Part shown: positions 1-5,577 of the stretch, in pieces
Numbering within the stretch: the first letter of the stretch is position 1
How the letters are laid out: each line of letters opens with the position of its first letter
NCBI GenBank assembly: GCA_035460965.1
Contig: DATHWB010000137.1
Span: forward strand, 1-21,215
From: DATHWB01 sp035460965
Lineage (GTDB): Bacteria > Actinomycetota > Acidimicrobiia > Spongiisociales > ZC4RG35
Direction of reading: 5' to 3'
Length of the DNA: 21,215 bases
Translations under genes and position numbers: made by a program
Notes under the pieces: generated by a model
The model's database searches: none
Seen by the model: the letters and a program-made list of their open reading frames with translations, nothing else
What the model was told of the DNA's origin: nothing

Positions 1-1545
1 TTCCGGCGGTACGGACTGGGCGACTCGACGGACCGCCAGTGCCACCGGACCGGACACCGGCTCGTCCCATGCCCCGGCCGCCTCGATCGCGTCCGCTGCC
101 GCAGGCACCGCGCCGAGTCGATGCGCGAGCGCCGCCGCCGCCTTTCCGAGTTCGGGACGCTTCTCTCGGTGCGCCCGCTCCGTCAGCAGCGCCACCGCAG
201 CCAGCATCCAGCCTCCCTGCAGGAGGCGGTCTGCGACGTCCGTGGCCCGCTCCTCGTCCCAACGCTCGGCGGCCATGAGCTGGAGGGCTTCGAGTTCGGT
301 CCGGAGCCGCAGCCCGTTGGCACCGTGCGGGGTGGTCTCGAACCCGCGTCGTATCGCATCCCTGGCATCGGAGATCCGCCGGGCCAGGAGCAGGGCTCGG
401 GCCTCGACGGTGGCGGCCCGGTTCCGCCAGGCGGGGAACGACTCTTCGACGATCTCGCGCAGGGAGGTGGCTGCCTCGACCGCGGCCAGCGGCTGGCGGA
501 ACGTGATCGCGCCTTCGGCCCTGGCGAGTGTTGCCAGGAACAGGAGGGCGGGAGCCACCGTTCCCGTCGCGACCCGATCGACGTCCTCCAGCAGCGAGAG
601 GGCGCCGGTGGCGTCGCCGGTACCGAACTTGGCGCGGGCGATGGCGATGTCGAGTTGCGCCTGCGCCACCGGATCGTCGATCGTCCCCCTGCCGCGAGCC
701 GCCGAGTACCGGCCTTCGGCCCGAGCGACCCAACCACGGTCGAGATCCGTCCACGCCCGATTGATCGTGGCGTAGTGACGCTGCACGGCGTCGCCGTGCA
801 GCTCGACGAGTTCCGTGCCCCGCTGGAACACCTGCTCGGTCTCGGCGTCGAATCCGAGCCGTGCGAGCAGCCGTCCCTGGAACGTGAGGAGCGACCCGAG
901 CTTGGCCATCAGGCCCTCTCGGGCTGCGACCTGCAGCGCCATGGCGATCGTCCGTTCGGCATCGGACGGTTGCTGCTGGTCGTCGAGCAGCGCCGCCGCG
1001 AACCCGTATGCGTCGACCAAGGGTTCTCCCTGGAGGCCCGGCGTTGCGGCCTCCAGGTCGGCTTTCGCCTGCTCGTCGTCGCCGCGGGATCGCAGCAGAC
1101 GCGCCCTCGTCACGAGCAGCGGGGCGACGATGTCCGCACCCACCCGCGCCTCCCGGCCGCTTTCGATGGCGAGCCCGATGAGATCGAACCGGTCTTCGGG
1201 GGCCGTCGACTCGTCTGCCATCGCGGCGATGAAGGCATCGTGGGCCGCCCGGGCGTCGCCCGCTGCCCAGTGGGCGCGGCCGACCTGACCGACAGGAGCG
1301 CCGCGCCGCGCCAGCACGTCGGCGAGCCGGCCGGCGATGTGGGTGAGGCGGGCCGCAGACACCGTGGAGGAGTGCGCCGTGACTCCCTGGCGGGACGAGG
1401 TCGCTCGCTCCGTGGCCTCGAGTGCCTCGACCGCCTCGACCACGTCCGATTCCGGAACCTCGAGCACCTGGGCGATGACCGACACCGACAGCGGCGACAC
1501 GATCGACGCTGCAGCCTCGACTCCATCAACGATCTGAACGTCCAC
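1..1545 (-). CDS. Helical-repeat (TPR-like) protein resembling the C-terminal half of LuxR/MalT-type regulators, partial
   Basis: The reading frame is open on the minus strand from a GTG at 1545 to the left edge, 515 codons, so the C-terminus is missing. The N-terminal 60 or so residues (VIAQVLEVPESDVVEAVEAL) look like the winged-helix segment that follows the ATPase in STAND-type LuxR regulators. The rest is alanine- and leucine-rich paired helices of TPR type (AHWAAGDARAAHDAFIAAM, AERTIAMALQVAAREGL). No Walker A or B motif precedes this; an in-frame TGA lies at about 1624, so an ATPase domain is absent here. A LuxR-type HTH, if present, would lie beyond the edge. The start was chosen because the resembling region begins just after it and AGGAG lies 3 bases upstream. 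The role is inferred as a regulator or scaffold. The coding call is firm, the family call moderate. Confidence 0.75.
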   Translation of the reverse strand, partial: MDVQIVDGVEAAASIVSPLSVSVIAQVLEVPESDVVEAVEALEATERATSSRQGVTAHSSTVSAARLTHIAGRLADVLARRGAPVGQVGRAHWAAGDARAAHDAFIAAMADESTAPEDRFDLIGLAIESGREARVGADIVAPLLVTRARLLRSRGDDEQAKADLEAATPGLQGEPLVDAYGFAAALLDDQQQPSDAERTIAMALQVAAREGLMAKLGSLLTFQGRLLARLGFDAETEQVFQRGTELVELHGDAVQRHYATINRAWTDLDRGWVARAEGRYSAARGRGTIDDPVAQAQLDIAIARAKFGTGDATGALSLLEDVDRVATGTVAPALLFLATLARAEGAITFRQPLAAVEAATSLREIVEESFPAWRNRAATVEARALLLARRISDARDAIRRGFETTPHGANGLRLRTELEALQLMAAERWDEERATDVADRLLQGGWMLAAVALLTERAHREKRPELGKAAAALAHRLGAVPAAADAIEAAGAWDEPVSGPVALAVRRVAQSVPPE

Positions 1546-1575
1546 CGACTCCTGCCTCTCCGGTTTGCCGCCGCC

Positions 1576-1581
1576 ACGGTA
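1576..1581 (-). promoter_or_regulatory. Possible -10 element for the helical-repeat gene
   Basis: On the minus strand TACCGT fits TANNNT and would start a transcript with a leader of about 24 bases that includes an AGGAG Shine-Dalgarno at 1549-1553. No convincing -35 is visible. Confidence 0.3.
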
Positions 1582-1650
1582 CCGAGATCCTTGGTGCCCG
1601 GCGTCGTGGCGCGCCCGGAAAAATCACCGACGGATCGGGAACCGCCCGGA

Positions 1651-1656
1651 TAGCGT
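1651..1656 (+). promoter_or_regulatory. Possible -10 element for the small-ORF region
   Basis: TAGCGT fits TANNNT, and the same hexamer sits at the leaderless start of the dehydrogenase gene at 10295. Transcription would begin near 1663 and give a 45-base leader before the first small ORF. The -35 region (around 1628) is poor. Confidence 0.35.
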
Positions 1657-1708
1657 GTGCGTCCGAACGACCGTGGGCAACCTGCCCGCATGGAAGGAGG
1701 TGAACCCA

Positions 1709-1795
1709 GTGCTGAAGATCGCAACAACTGCAGACCGGTGCCGGGGCGCCTCCGTGCTCCCCGTCACCAGTGTCGGCGGACGTCCGCTCGGCTGA
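1709..1795 (+). CDS. Small ORF 1 (28 residues), possible leader or small protein
   Basis: GTG start preceded by AAGGAGGTGA (1694-1703), a near-perfect complement of the 16S rRNA tail with normal spacing. The peptide begins VLKIATTADRCRG and ends VGGRPLG. It has one cysteine, no transmembrane segment and no family I recognise. Its last codons form the 5' arm of a 13-bp inverted repeat, and the TGA stop falls in the loop of an inner hairpin. That arrangement is typical of leader peptides whose translation changes RNA folding, but it is an inference. The strong ribosome site is the only direct evidence of translation. Confidence 0.45.
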   Translation: MLKIATTADRCRGASVLPVTSVGGRPLG

Positions 1796-1836
1796 GGCCG
1801 GTCGGACCTCTCCTCTCACCAGGCGTCCGCCGACAC
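1770..1836 (+). repeat. Perfect 13-bp inverted repeat with nested stem-loop
   Basis: GTGTCGGCGGACG (1770-1782) is exactly complementary to CGTCCGCCGACAC (1824-1836). Inside, GTCCG (1782-1786) pairs with CGGAC (1803-1807), and CGGC pairs with GCCG around a TGAG loop holding the stop codon of small ORF 1. The result is a branched RNA-like fold of about 67 bases. No U-tract follows, so it is not a classical intrinsic terminator. Confidence 0.7.
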
Positions 1837-1856
1837 CTTCGCGTCACCCATTCCCT

Positions 1857-1875
1857 CGCGGCCTCGCGCGCCGCG
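1857..1875 (+). repeat. GC-rich hairpin before small ORF 2
   Basis: CGCGGC (1857-1862) pairs with GCCGCG (1870-1875) across a 7-base loop. It ends 8 bases before the AAGGAG ribosome site of small ORF 2. Confidence 0.5.
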
Positions 1876-1894
1876 GACAGTCAAGGAGCACCCC

Positions 1895-1987
1895 ATGTAC
1901 GTATCACAGAGCCACGTCGTCCGTTCCGTCCAGCGGCACCGGTACCAGCCCCCGCCGGACAGACGACACCGCAGGCGAAGTCGCTGA
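1895..1987 (+). CDS. Small ORF 2 (30 residues), arginine-rich
   Basis: ATG start with AAGGAG at 1883-1888 and 6-base spacing. The peptide starts MYVSQSHVVRSV and ends in an arginine-rich tail (PDRRHRRRSR). The tail uses AGA, AGG and CGA codons, which are rare in the GC-rich neighbouring genes. A run of rare arginine codons could slow ribosomes, as in attenuation leaders, but equally could mean the frame is not under protein selection. No known family was recognised. Call rests on the ribosome site and on the tandem arrangement with the neighbouring small ORFs. Confidence 0.4.
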   Translation: MYVSQSHVVRSVQRHRYQPPPDRRHRRRSR

Positions 1988-2003
1988 TCGCCACCTCGCA
2001 ATC

Positions 2004-2031
2004 GTGAAGGATTCATGCATGATCACTTCAC
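2004..2031 (+). promoter_or_regulatory. Hairpin enclosing the ribosome site and start of small ORF 3
   Basis: GTGAAG-GAT (2004-2012) pairs with ATC-a-CTTCAC (2022-2031) with one bulged base. The weak Shine-Dalgarno GAAGG lies in the 5' arm and the ATG at 2019 in the loop and 3' side. If the RNA folds this way, translation initiation would be masked. Confidence 0.4.
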
Positions 2032-2174
2032 AACAATTCGCTGGAACTGAACGATCGGAGCACGCAGACTGGCCTGACGGCTGGTTCGTCCGCAAACGTG
2101 ACGGCCAGGCCGCGGCACCGACGCTGTGCCCGACAGAGACGAAAGGAGGTGCGTCGTGTACGCACTGCAGGTGA
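2019..2174 (+). CDS. Small ORF 3 (51 residues), cysteine-containing C-terminus
   Basis: ATG start in the loop of the 2004-2031 hairpin, with a modest ribosome site (GAAGG). The peptide begins MITSQQFAGTERSEH, contains WPDGWFVRKRDG in the middle and ends SCTHCR. Three cysteines lie in the last 15 residues, including a CxxC pair. The first dozen codons have low third-position GC compared with the neighbouring genes. The 3' end overlaps the ribosome site and start of small ORF 4. No family was recognised. An alternative reading is that this is untranslated leader RNA. Confidence 0.33.
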   Translation: MITSQQFAGTERSEHADWPDGWFVRKRDGQAAAPTLCPTETKGGASCTHCR

Positions 2175-2218
2175 CTGCGATGCTCCTCATGAGCGAGCAT
2201 CGCTATCCGAGGAAGTGA
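2156..2218 (+). CDS. Small ORF 4 (20 residues), possible leader peptide of azlCD
   Basis: GTG start preceded by AAAGGAGGT (2142-2150), one of the strongest ribosome sites in the window. The first twelve residues (VYALQVTAMLLM) hold two Val, three Leu and two Met; the peptide then ends SEHRYPRK. The next genes downstream encode an AzlCD exporter, a family that includes the branched-chain amino acid and methionine exporter BrnFE. A hairpin at 2250-2272 lies between this ORF and azlC. A leader-peptide role is therefore plausible, but it is inferred from composition and position only. Confidence 0.42.
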   Translation: MYALQVTAMLLMSEHRYPRK

Positions 2219-2249
2219 AGACATTCGACCGGCGGGGGAACGAATCCTC

Positions 2250-2272
2250 CGCCCCGAGCCCGGACGGGGGCG
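2250..2272 (+). repeat. GC-rich hairpin between small ORF 4 and azlC
   Basis: CGCCCC (2250-2255) pairs with GGGGCG (2267-2272) around an 11-base loop. It has no U-tract. It could be an attenuator-like structure or chance pairing in GC-rich DNA. Apart from this, the stretch from 2219 to 2313 shows no gene and no clear promoter. Confidence 0.35.
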
Positions 2273-2313
2273 CTACCCGTCACGCGGCGGCGGGCCCGAC
2301 CGACACTGCCAAG

Positions 2314-3006
2314 ATGAGGTGGATGTCGAGTGAGGTCCGCCGTTCCGCGTTGCTCGGCGCCCGCCACATGGCGGGACTCCTCGTTCCCACCATCCCCATG
2401 GCGTTGGTGCTCGGAGTGGCGATCGCGGAGAGTTCGGTTCCCAACCTCGCAGGATGGGCTTCGTCCTTTCTCATGTTCGGCGGTGCCTCCCAGCTGACCG
2501 CCGTCACGCTGCTGGGCGAAGGTGCCGGCGTCGCCGCAGCCGTCCTCGGTGCGCTGACGGTGAACGCCCGCCACGTCATGTACTCGGCCGCGTTGGTGCC
2601 TCACTTCCGCCCGCAGCCGCGTTGGTTCCGGCTGGCCGGTCCCTACCTCCTGCTCGACCAGGTGTTCGCGCTGGCGTCGACACACGACGGCCGCCCCCGT
2701 CACTGGCGCGCCTACTACCTCGGCGCCGGGCTCCTGGCTTGGACGTACTGGCAGACCTTCGTCGGTGCCGGCGTCCTGTTCGGGCCGGCGATCTCGACCG
2801 ACTTCGACGTCTCCTTCGCCGTGCCCGCCCTGTTCCTGGCGTTGCTGGTGCCCGCCTTGGTCAGGCGGCCCGCCATCGTGGCCGCTTCCGTGGCGGGCGT
2901 CGTGACCGCCGTCTTCTGGCAGATCCCCAATCGGGGAGGGATGCTGATCGGCGGGGTCGCCGGTGTGCTTGCCGGTTACCTCACTGAGAGCGGAGAAGAG
3001 GCGTGA
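2314..3006 (+). CDS. azlC: AzlC family amino-acid exporter, large subunit
   Basis: A 230-residue polytopic membrane protein. Family marks visible are the first hydrophobic segment (GLLVPTIPMALVLGVAIAES), FGGASQ at about residues 55-60, and NARHVMY at about 84-90, matching the conserved Asn-x-Arg-His motif of AzlC/BrnF. More hydrophobic segments follow to the C-terminus. AzlC works with the small subunit AzlD; characterised members export branched-chain amino acids (in Corynebacterium BrnFE also methionine). Its stop overlaps the azlD start (GTGA). The ATG at 2314 has no good ribosome site. ATG 2323 is an alternative with AGGTGG directly before it. Upstream lies the small-ORF and hairpin region, which may control it. 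Confidence 0.9.
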   Translation: MRWMSSEVRRSALLGARHMAGLLVPTIPMALVLGVAIAESSVPNLAGWASSFLMFGGASQLTAVTLLGEGAGVAAAVLGALTVNARHVMYSAALVPHFRPQPRWFRLAGPYLLLDQVFALASTHDGRPRHWRAYYLGAGLLAWTYWQTFVGAGVLFGPAISTDFDVSFAVPALFLALLVPALVRRPAIVAASVAGVVTAVFWQIPNRGGMLIGGVAGVLAGYLTESGEEA

Positions 3007-3314
3007 ACGCCTGGCTCGCCTTCGGCCTCGCAGGGATCGGGACGTATCTCTCCCGCAGCCTCTTCATCCTGGTGGTGGGGGACCGTCCGCTCCCGGCCGG
3101 CGTCGAGCGCGGTCTCCGCAACATCGGACCGGCCGTGCTCGCCGCACTGACGGCCTCCTTGCTCACGAGCGACCGGCTGGGTGAGTTCCTCGGAAGCGTT
3201 CCCGAGGTGGCGGCGGTGATCGCGGGCATCGCCGTCGGTATCTGGCGCAGGAGCGTCGGCTGGTCCTTCGTCACCTCGTTCACGACCTGGGCGACCCTCA
3301 CCCTCCTCCTCTGA
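3003..3314 (+). CDS. azlD: AzlD family amino-acid exporter, small subunit
   Basis: A 103-residue membrane protein with about three or four hydrophobic segments. It begins NAWLAFGLAGIGTYLSRSLF, and the following RPLPAGVERGLRNIGPAVLAAL is characteristic of AzlD/BrnE, where the motif around Pro and the conserved basic residues precedes the second membrane segment. It overlaps the azlC stop by four bases (GTGA), so the two subunits are translationally coupled, as expected for partners of one exporter. GAAGAGG just upstream can act as ribosome site. Length is normal for the family. It ends just before the tandem palindromic repeats, which lie between it and the convergent methyltransferase gene. 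Confidence 0.9.
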   Translation: MNAWLAFGLAGIGTYLSRSLFILVVGDRPLPAGVERGLRNIGPAVLAALTASLLTSDRLGEFLGSVPEVAAVIAGIAVGIWRRSVGWSFVTSFTTWATLTLLL

Positions 3315-3317
3315 CCC

Positions 3318-3412
3318 GAACCCTGGGTTCGCCAACACACTGGTTGTGTTCGTGAACCCAGGGTTCGCCAACACGCGTGAACCCTGGGTTCGCCAACACA
3401 CTGAGTGTGTTC
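3318..3412. repeat. Three tandem copies of a palindromic intergenic repeat
   Basis: Each unit is the palindrome GAACCCWGGGTTC followed by GCCAACAC. Copies lie at 3318-3351, 3354-3374 and 3379-3412. Copies 1 and 3 continue with ACTG and a GTGTTC end, so that AACACA pairs with TGTGTT; copy 3 has the perfect dyad AACACACT-g-AGTGTGTT. Copy 2 lacks this second half. A degenerate remnant (CACGGTTCGCC) follows near 3420-3430. The block fills the gap between the convergent azlD and methyltransferase genes, so a bidirectional terminator is likely. Confidence 0.85.
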
Positions 3413-3438
3413 CACGGCCCACGGTTCGCCCCGAGGGT

Positions 3439-4188
3439 TCAGGGGCGACACGCCCGACAGGGGCGGTAGCCGGTCTCGGTGGCGGCTTCGAGATGGGGGA
3501 ACTCGACGAGATGGGCCTCCGAGATCCGACGGGCGTGGTTGCACGTGGGATGACAGACGATGCGAGTCGTGTCGGATCCGACGTAGCGCACCCCTCTCCG
3601 CGCCAGGGATTCGAGCCACTCCGGGTCTGCGCCTTCGATCGCCAGCAACTCCCGCTTGTTGTGCGGCCCGCCCAGCGAGTAGGCACCGATCCGACCGTCC
3701 GTCCTGACCACCCGATGACACGGCACGATCAGGGGTACCGGGTTCGAGGCCATCGTCGAGCCGACTGCTCGCGTCGCCCCCCCGCTACCCACGCTCCGGG
3801 CTAGCCAGCCGTACGACCGCACCTGTCCGCGGGGGATGGTGGCGGCGGCCTCCAGCACGGCGCGTCGGAACTCAGTGGTCCGGAGATCGATCGGGAGGTC
3901 GCCGGGAGTCCCGCGTTCGATCGCTCGGCCGATCTTCACGTCCCATCCCCGCGGCGGTCGCGCCGGCACCATGCGCCGTCCGAAGCGCCGGGCGAATCGC
4001 GCTTCAGCGTCGTCGTCGGCCAGATCCACCGACGACACACCCGCCGGGTTGAAAGACACGAGCACGTCGCCGATCGGCGACTCGAAGCGGGCGTACCCGT
4101 CGACCAACCCCACGCCCAGCAACGTGCCAGAGGTCACGGTGGGGGGTGCTGTCTGGCGCAGGTCCTGCAGGCTGTCTTCGGGTTTCAC
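3439..4188 (-). CDS. O6-alkylguanine-DNA methyltransferase fused to a C-terminal Ada-type zinc/phosphotriester domain
   Basis: A 249-residue protein. Residues 20-195 form an Ogt/MGMT unit with the acceptor motif PCHRV (Cys157), followed by the usual GxxGAYSLGGPHNKRELL segment; it removes alkyl groups from O6-alkylguanine by self-alkylation. Residues about 200-249 match the N-terminal domain of E. coli Ada: TTRIVCHPTC (Cys212, Cys216), HARRI and YRPCRACRP (Cys244, Cys247) supply the four zinc cysteines, one of which repairs methylphosphotriesters in Ada. The order is reversed relative to Ada, and the AraC-type HTH is absent. The GTG start overlaps the stop of the sigma factor gene (GTGA), which implies translational coupling. 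A DNA-damage role for the pair is inferred from this. Confidence 0.88.
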   Translation of the reverse strand: MKPEDSLQDLRQTAPPTVTSGTLLGVGLVDGYARFESPIGDVLVSFNPAGVSSVDLADDDAEARFARRFGRRMVPARPPRGWDVKIGRAIERGTPGDLPIDLRTTEFRRAVLEAAATIPRGQVRSYGWLARSVGSGGATRAVGSTMASNPVPLIVPCHRVVRTDGRIGAYSLGGPHNKRELLAIEGADPEWLESLARRGVRYVGSDTTRIVCHPTCNHARRISEAHLVEFPHLEAATETGYRPCRACRP

Positions 4189-4700
4189 CGTTCTTCCTCC
4201 TCCATGATCGAGCGCAATCGGGCAAGTCCGCGGCTCACGTCGGCCTTGACCGTTCCCTCGGGCCGCCCGGTCGCCGCCGCGATCTCGGCGTAGGAGAGGT
4301 CCACGACGTGTCGCAGCACCACCGCTCGACGCTGGGTGGGCGTAAGAAGTGCCAGTCGTGCCTGCCACGCCGCCACGTCGGGGGGTTCGGGATCCTCGAC
4401 CGGATGTCGGTCCTCGAGTTCCACGGGGGTGGGTCGGCGCGCCCGGTCCCGCGCCCGGTTGCGTCCGAGATTGAGCGCGATCGTCCACAGCCACGGCCGC
4501 ATCCGTAGAGATCGGATGCGCTCGGGGTCGTAGGAGGCGAGCGCCCGGTAAGCCCGGATGAGCGTCTCCTGGGCCAGGTCCTCGGCGTCGGGCCCGTGCA
4601 GGGGCCTAAGCCCCGAGTAGAGGTCGTCGCGTACCGCCGCCACCAGATCCTCGAACGATCCGTCGAGGTCCCGCGCCAGCCGATTGCACAGTTCTTCCAT
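4185..4700 (-). CDS. ECF-type RNA polymerase sigma factor
   Basis: A 171-residue sigma-70 family protein with only regions 2 and 4. Region 2 is seen in DAEDLAQETLIRAYRAL and RPWLWTIALNLGRNRARDR (about residues 38-87). Region 4 is seen in LLTPTQRRAVVLRHVVDLSY and EIAAATGRPEGTVKADVSRG (about residues 118-158), the latter being the HTH that reads the -35. It would direct RNA polymerase to a small regulon. No anti-sigma factor follows; instead its stop overlaps the MGMT-Ada gene. The ATG at 4700 was chosen because the sigma region begins soon after it. There is no good ribosome site, and GTG 4703 is possible. It lies 37 bases after the crotonase gene and may be in the same transcript. Confidence 0.9.
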   Translation of the reverse strand: MEELCNRLARDLDGSFEDLVAAVRDDLYSGLRPLHGPDAEDLAQETLIRAYRALASYDPERIRSLRMRPWLWTIALNLGRNRARDRARRPTPVELEDRHPVEDPEPPDVAAWQARLALLTPTQRRAVVLRHVVDLSYAEIAAATGRPEGTVKADVSRGLARLRSIMEEEER

Positions 4701-4737
4701 CACCAGGGGGAACCCCGTGGCGGCGGGATCGGTTGCA

Positions 4738-5565
4738 TCACGGACCGATCGGGTCCCCCGAGTCCCGCTCCCGCACCGCCTGTCGGAAGCCGACCTCTTC
4801 GGCCCGCTGCTTGAACCAGACGCCCTCCGGACTGTGGCGGGTGATGCCATCGAAGAGGGTGGCGAACATCTGCGTCTGGGCGAGCCCCATCGACTCGATC
4901 GCCTGGTTGATCATCAGCTTCTGCATCATCAACTGGTTCTTGGGAACGCTCGCCATCCGGTCCGCCAGCGCCTCGACCCGGTCGTCCAGATCCGACTCGG
5001 GTACGGACTCGAGCACCAGGCCGATGCGGGCAGCCTCCTCTCCGGTGATGAGGTCGCCGGTGAACAGCATGCGCTTCGCCCGTTCCATCCCCAGTCGGTA
5101 CACCCACATGGCGGTGGTGGGACATCCCCACACGCGTGCCGGCGGGTATCCGATGAGGGCGTCCTCGGCCATCACGACCATGTCGCATGCGAGCGCGATG
5201 TCGGATCCTCCGGCCACGGCATGGCCGCGGACCTTGGCGATCGTCGGCTTGTACGAGCGCCACAGTGCCATGAAGTCCTGGGTGTTGCGATGCATCATCT
5301 CGAAATCGAGCATGGGATCCCACGGCATCTGCTGGCTGTAGGGAGCATCAGGATTCTCGGCGTAGTCCTTCAGGTCGTACCCGGAGCAGAAGGACCGGCC
5401 CGCCCCGGTCACGACGATCACGTGCACGGACGGATCGGCCTGGGCCGTCTCGACCGCCCGCCGGATCTCCCCCGGCATGTGCTGGTCGATGGCGTTCAGC
5501 CGTTCGGGGCGATCGAGGGTGATCGTCGCCACCCGGCCCTCCGTGTCGTACCGCACGCTCTCCAT
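4738..5565 (-). CDS. Enoyl-CoA hydratase/isomerase (crotonase) family protein
   Basis: A 275-residue crotonase-fold protein that would act on acyl-CoA thioesters. The two oxyanion-hole segments are clear: GRSFCSGYDLKD (about 57-67) and KVRGHAVAGGSDIALACD (about 111-128). Of the two catalytic glutamates of classical hydratases, the first position is occupied (AED, about 133-135). The second, normally in a PExxxG motif, is replaced by PPARVWG (about 141-147). It may therefore not be a standard hydratase. GGAGGT lies 4 bases before the ATG at 5565; a GTG six bases earlier is an alternative. It starts 12 bases after the small membrane protein gene and precedes the sigma factor gene. Confidence 0.88.
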   Translation of the reverse strand: MESVRYDTEGRVATITLDRPERLNAIDQHMPGEIRRAVETAQADPSVHVIVVTGAGRSFCSGYDLKDYAENPDAPYSQQMPWDPMLDFEMMHRNTQDFMALWRSYKPTIAKVRGHAVAGGSDIALACDMVVMAEDALIGYPPARVWGCPTTAMWVYRLGMERAKRMLFTGDLITGEEAARIGLVLESVPESDLDDRVEALADRMASVPKNQLMMQKLMINQAIESMGLAQTQMFATLFDGITRHSPEGVWFKQRAEEVGFRQAVRERDSGDPIGP

Positions 5566-5577
5566 CGCCACCTCCGA

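Noticed and set aside
121..1653. A 510-codon open frame on the plus strand opposite the helical-repeat gene
   Set aside because: Its translation is Arg/Gly/Pro-rich without any recognisable motif, whereas the minus-strand frame gives regular amphipathic helices. It is a shadow frame typical of GC-rich DNA.
1770..1836. Terminal inverted repeats of a small mobile element
   Set aside because: The arms are only 41 bases apart, no flanking target duplication is visible, and no transposase is nearby.
1546..2313. A tRNA or other standard structural RNA gene
   Set aside because: No cloverleaf, TTCGA-type T-loop or CCA-like end could be found by eye on either strand.
3318..3412. A CRISPR array or a LexA box
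   Set aside because: Units are adjacent with only 2 to 4 bases between them, so there are no spacers. The dyad GAAC-N5-GTTC has one base too many for the actinobacterial SOS box (GAAC-N4-GTTC).
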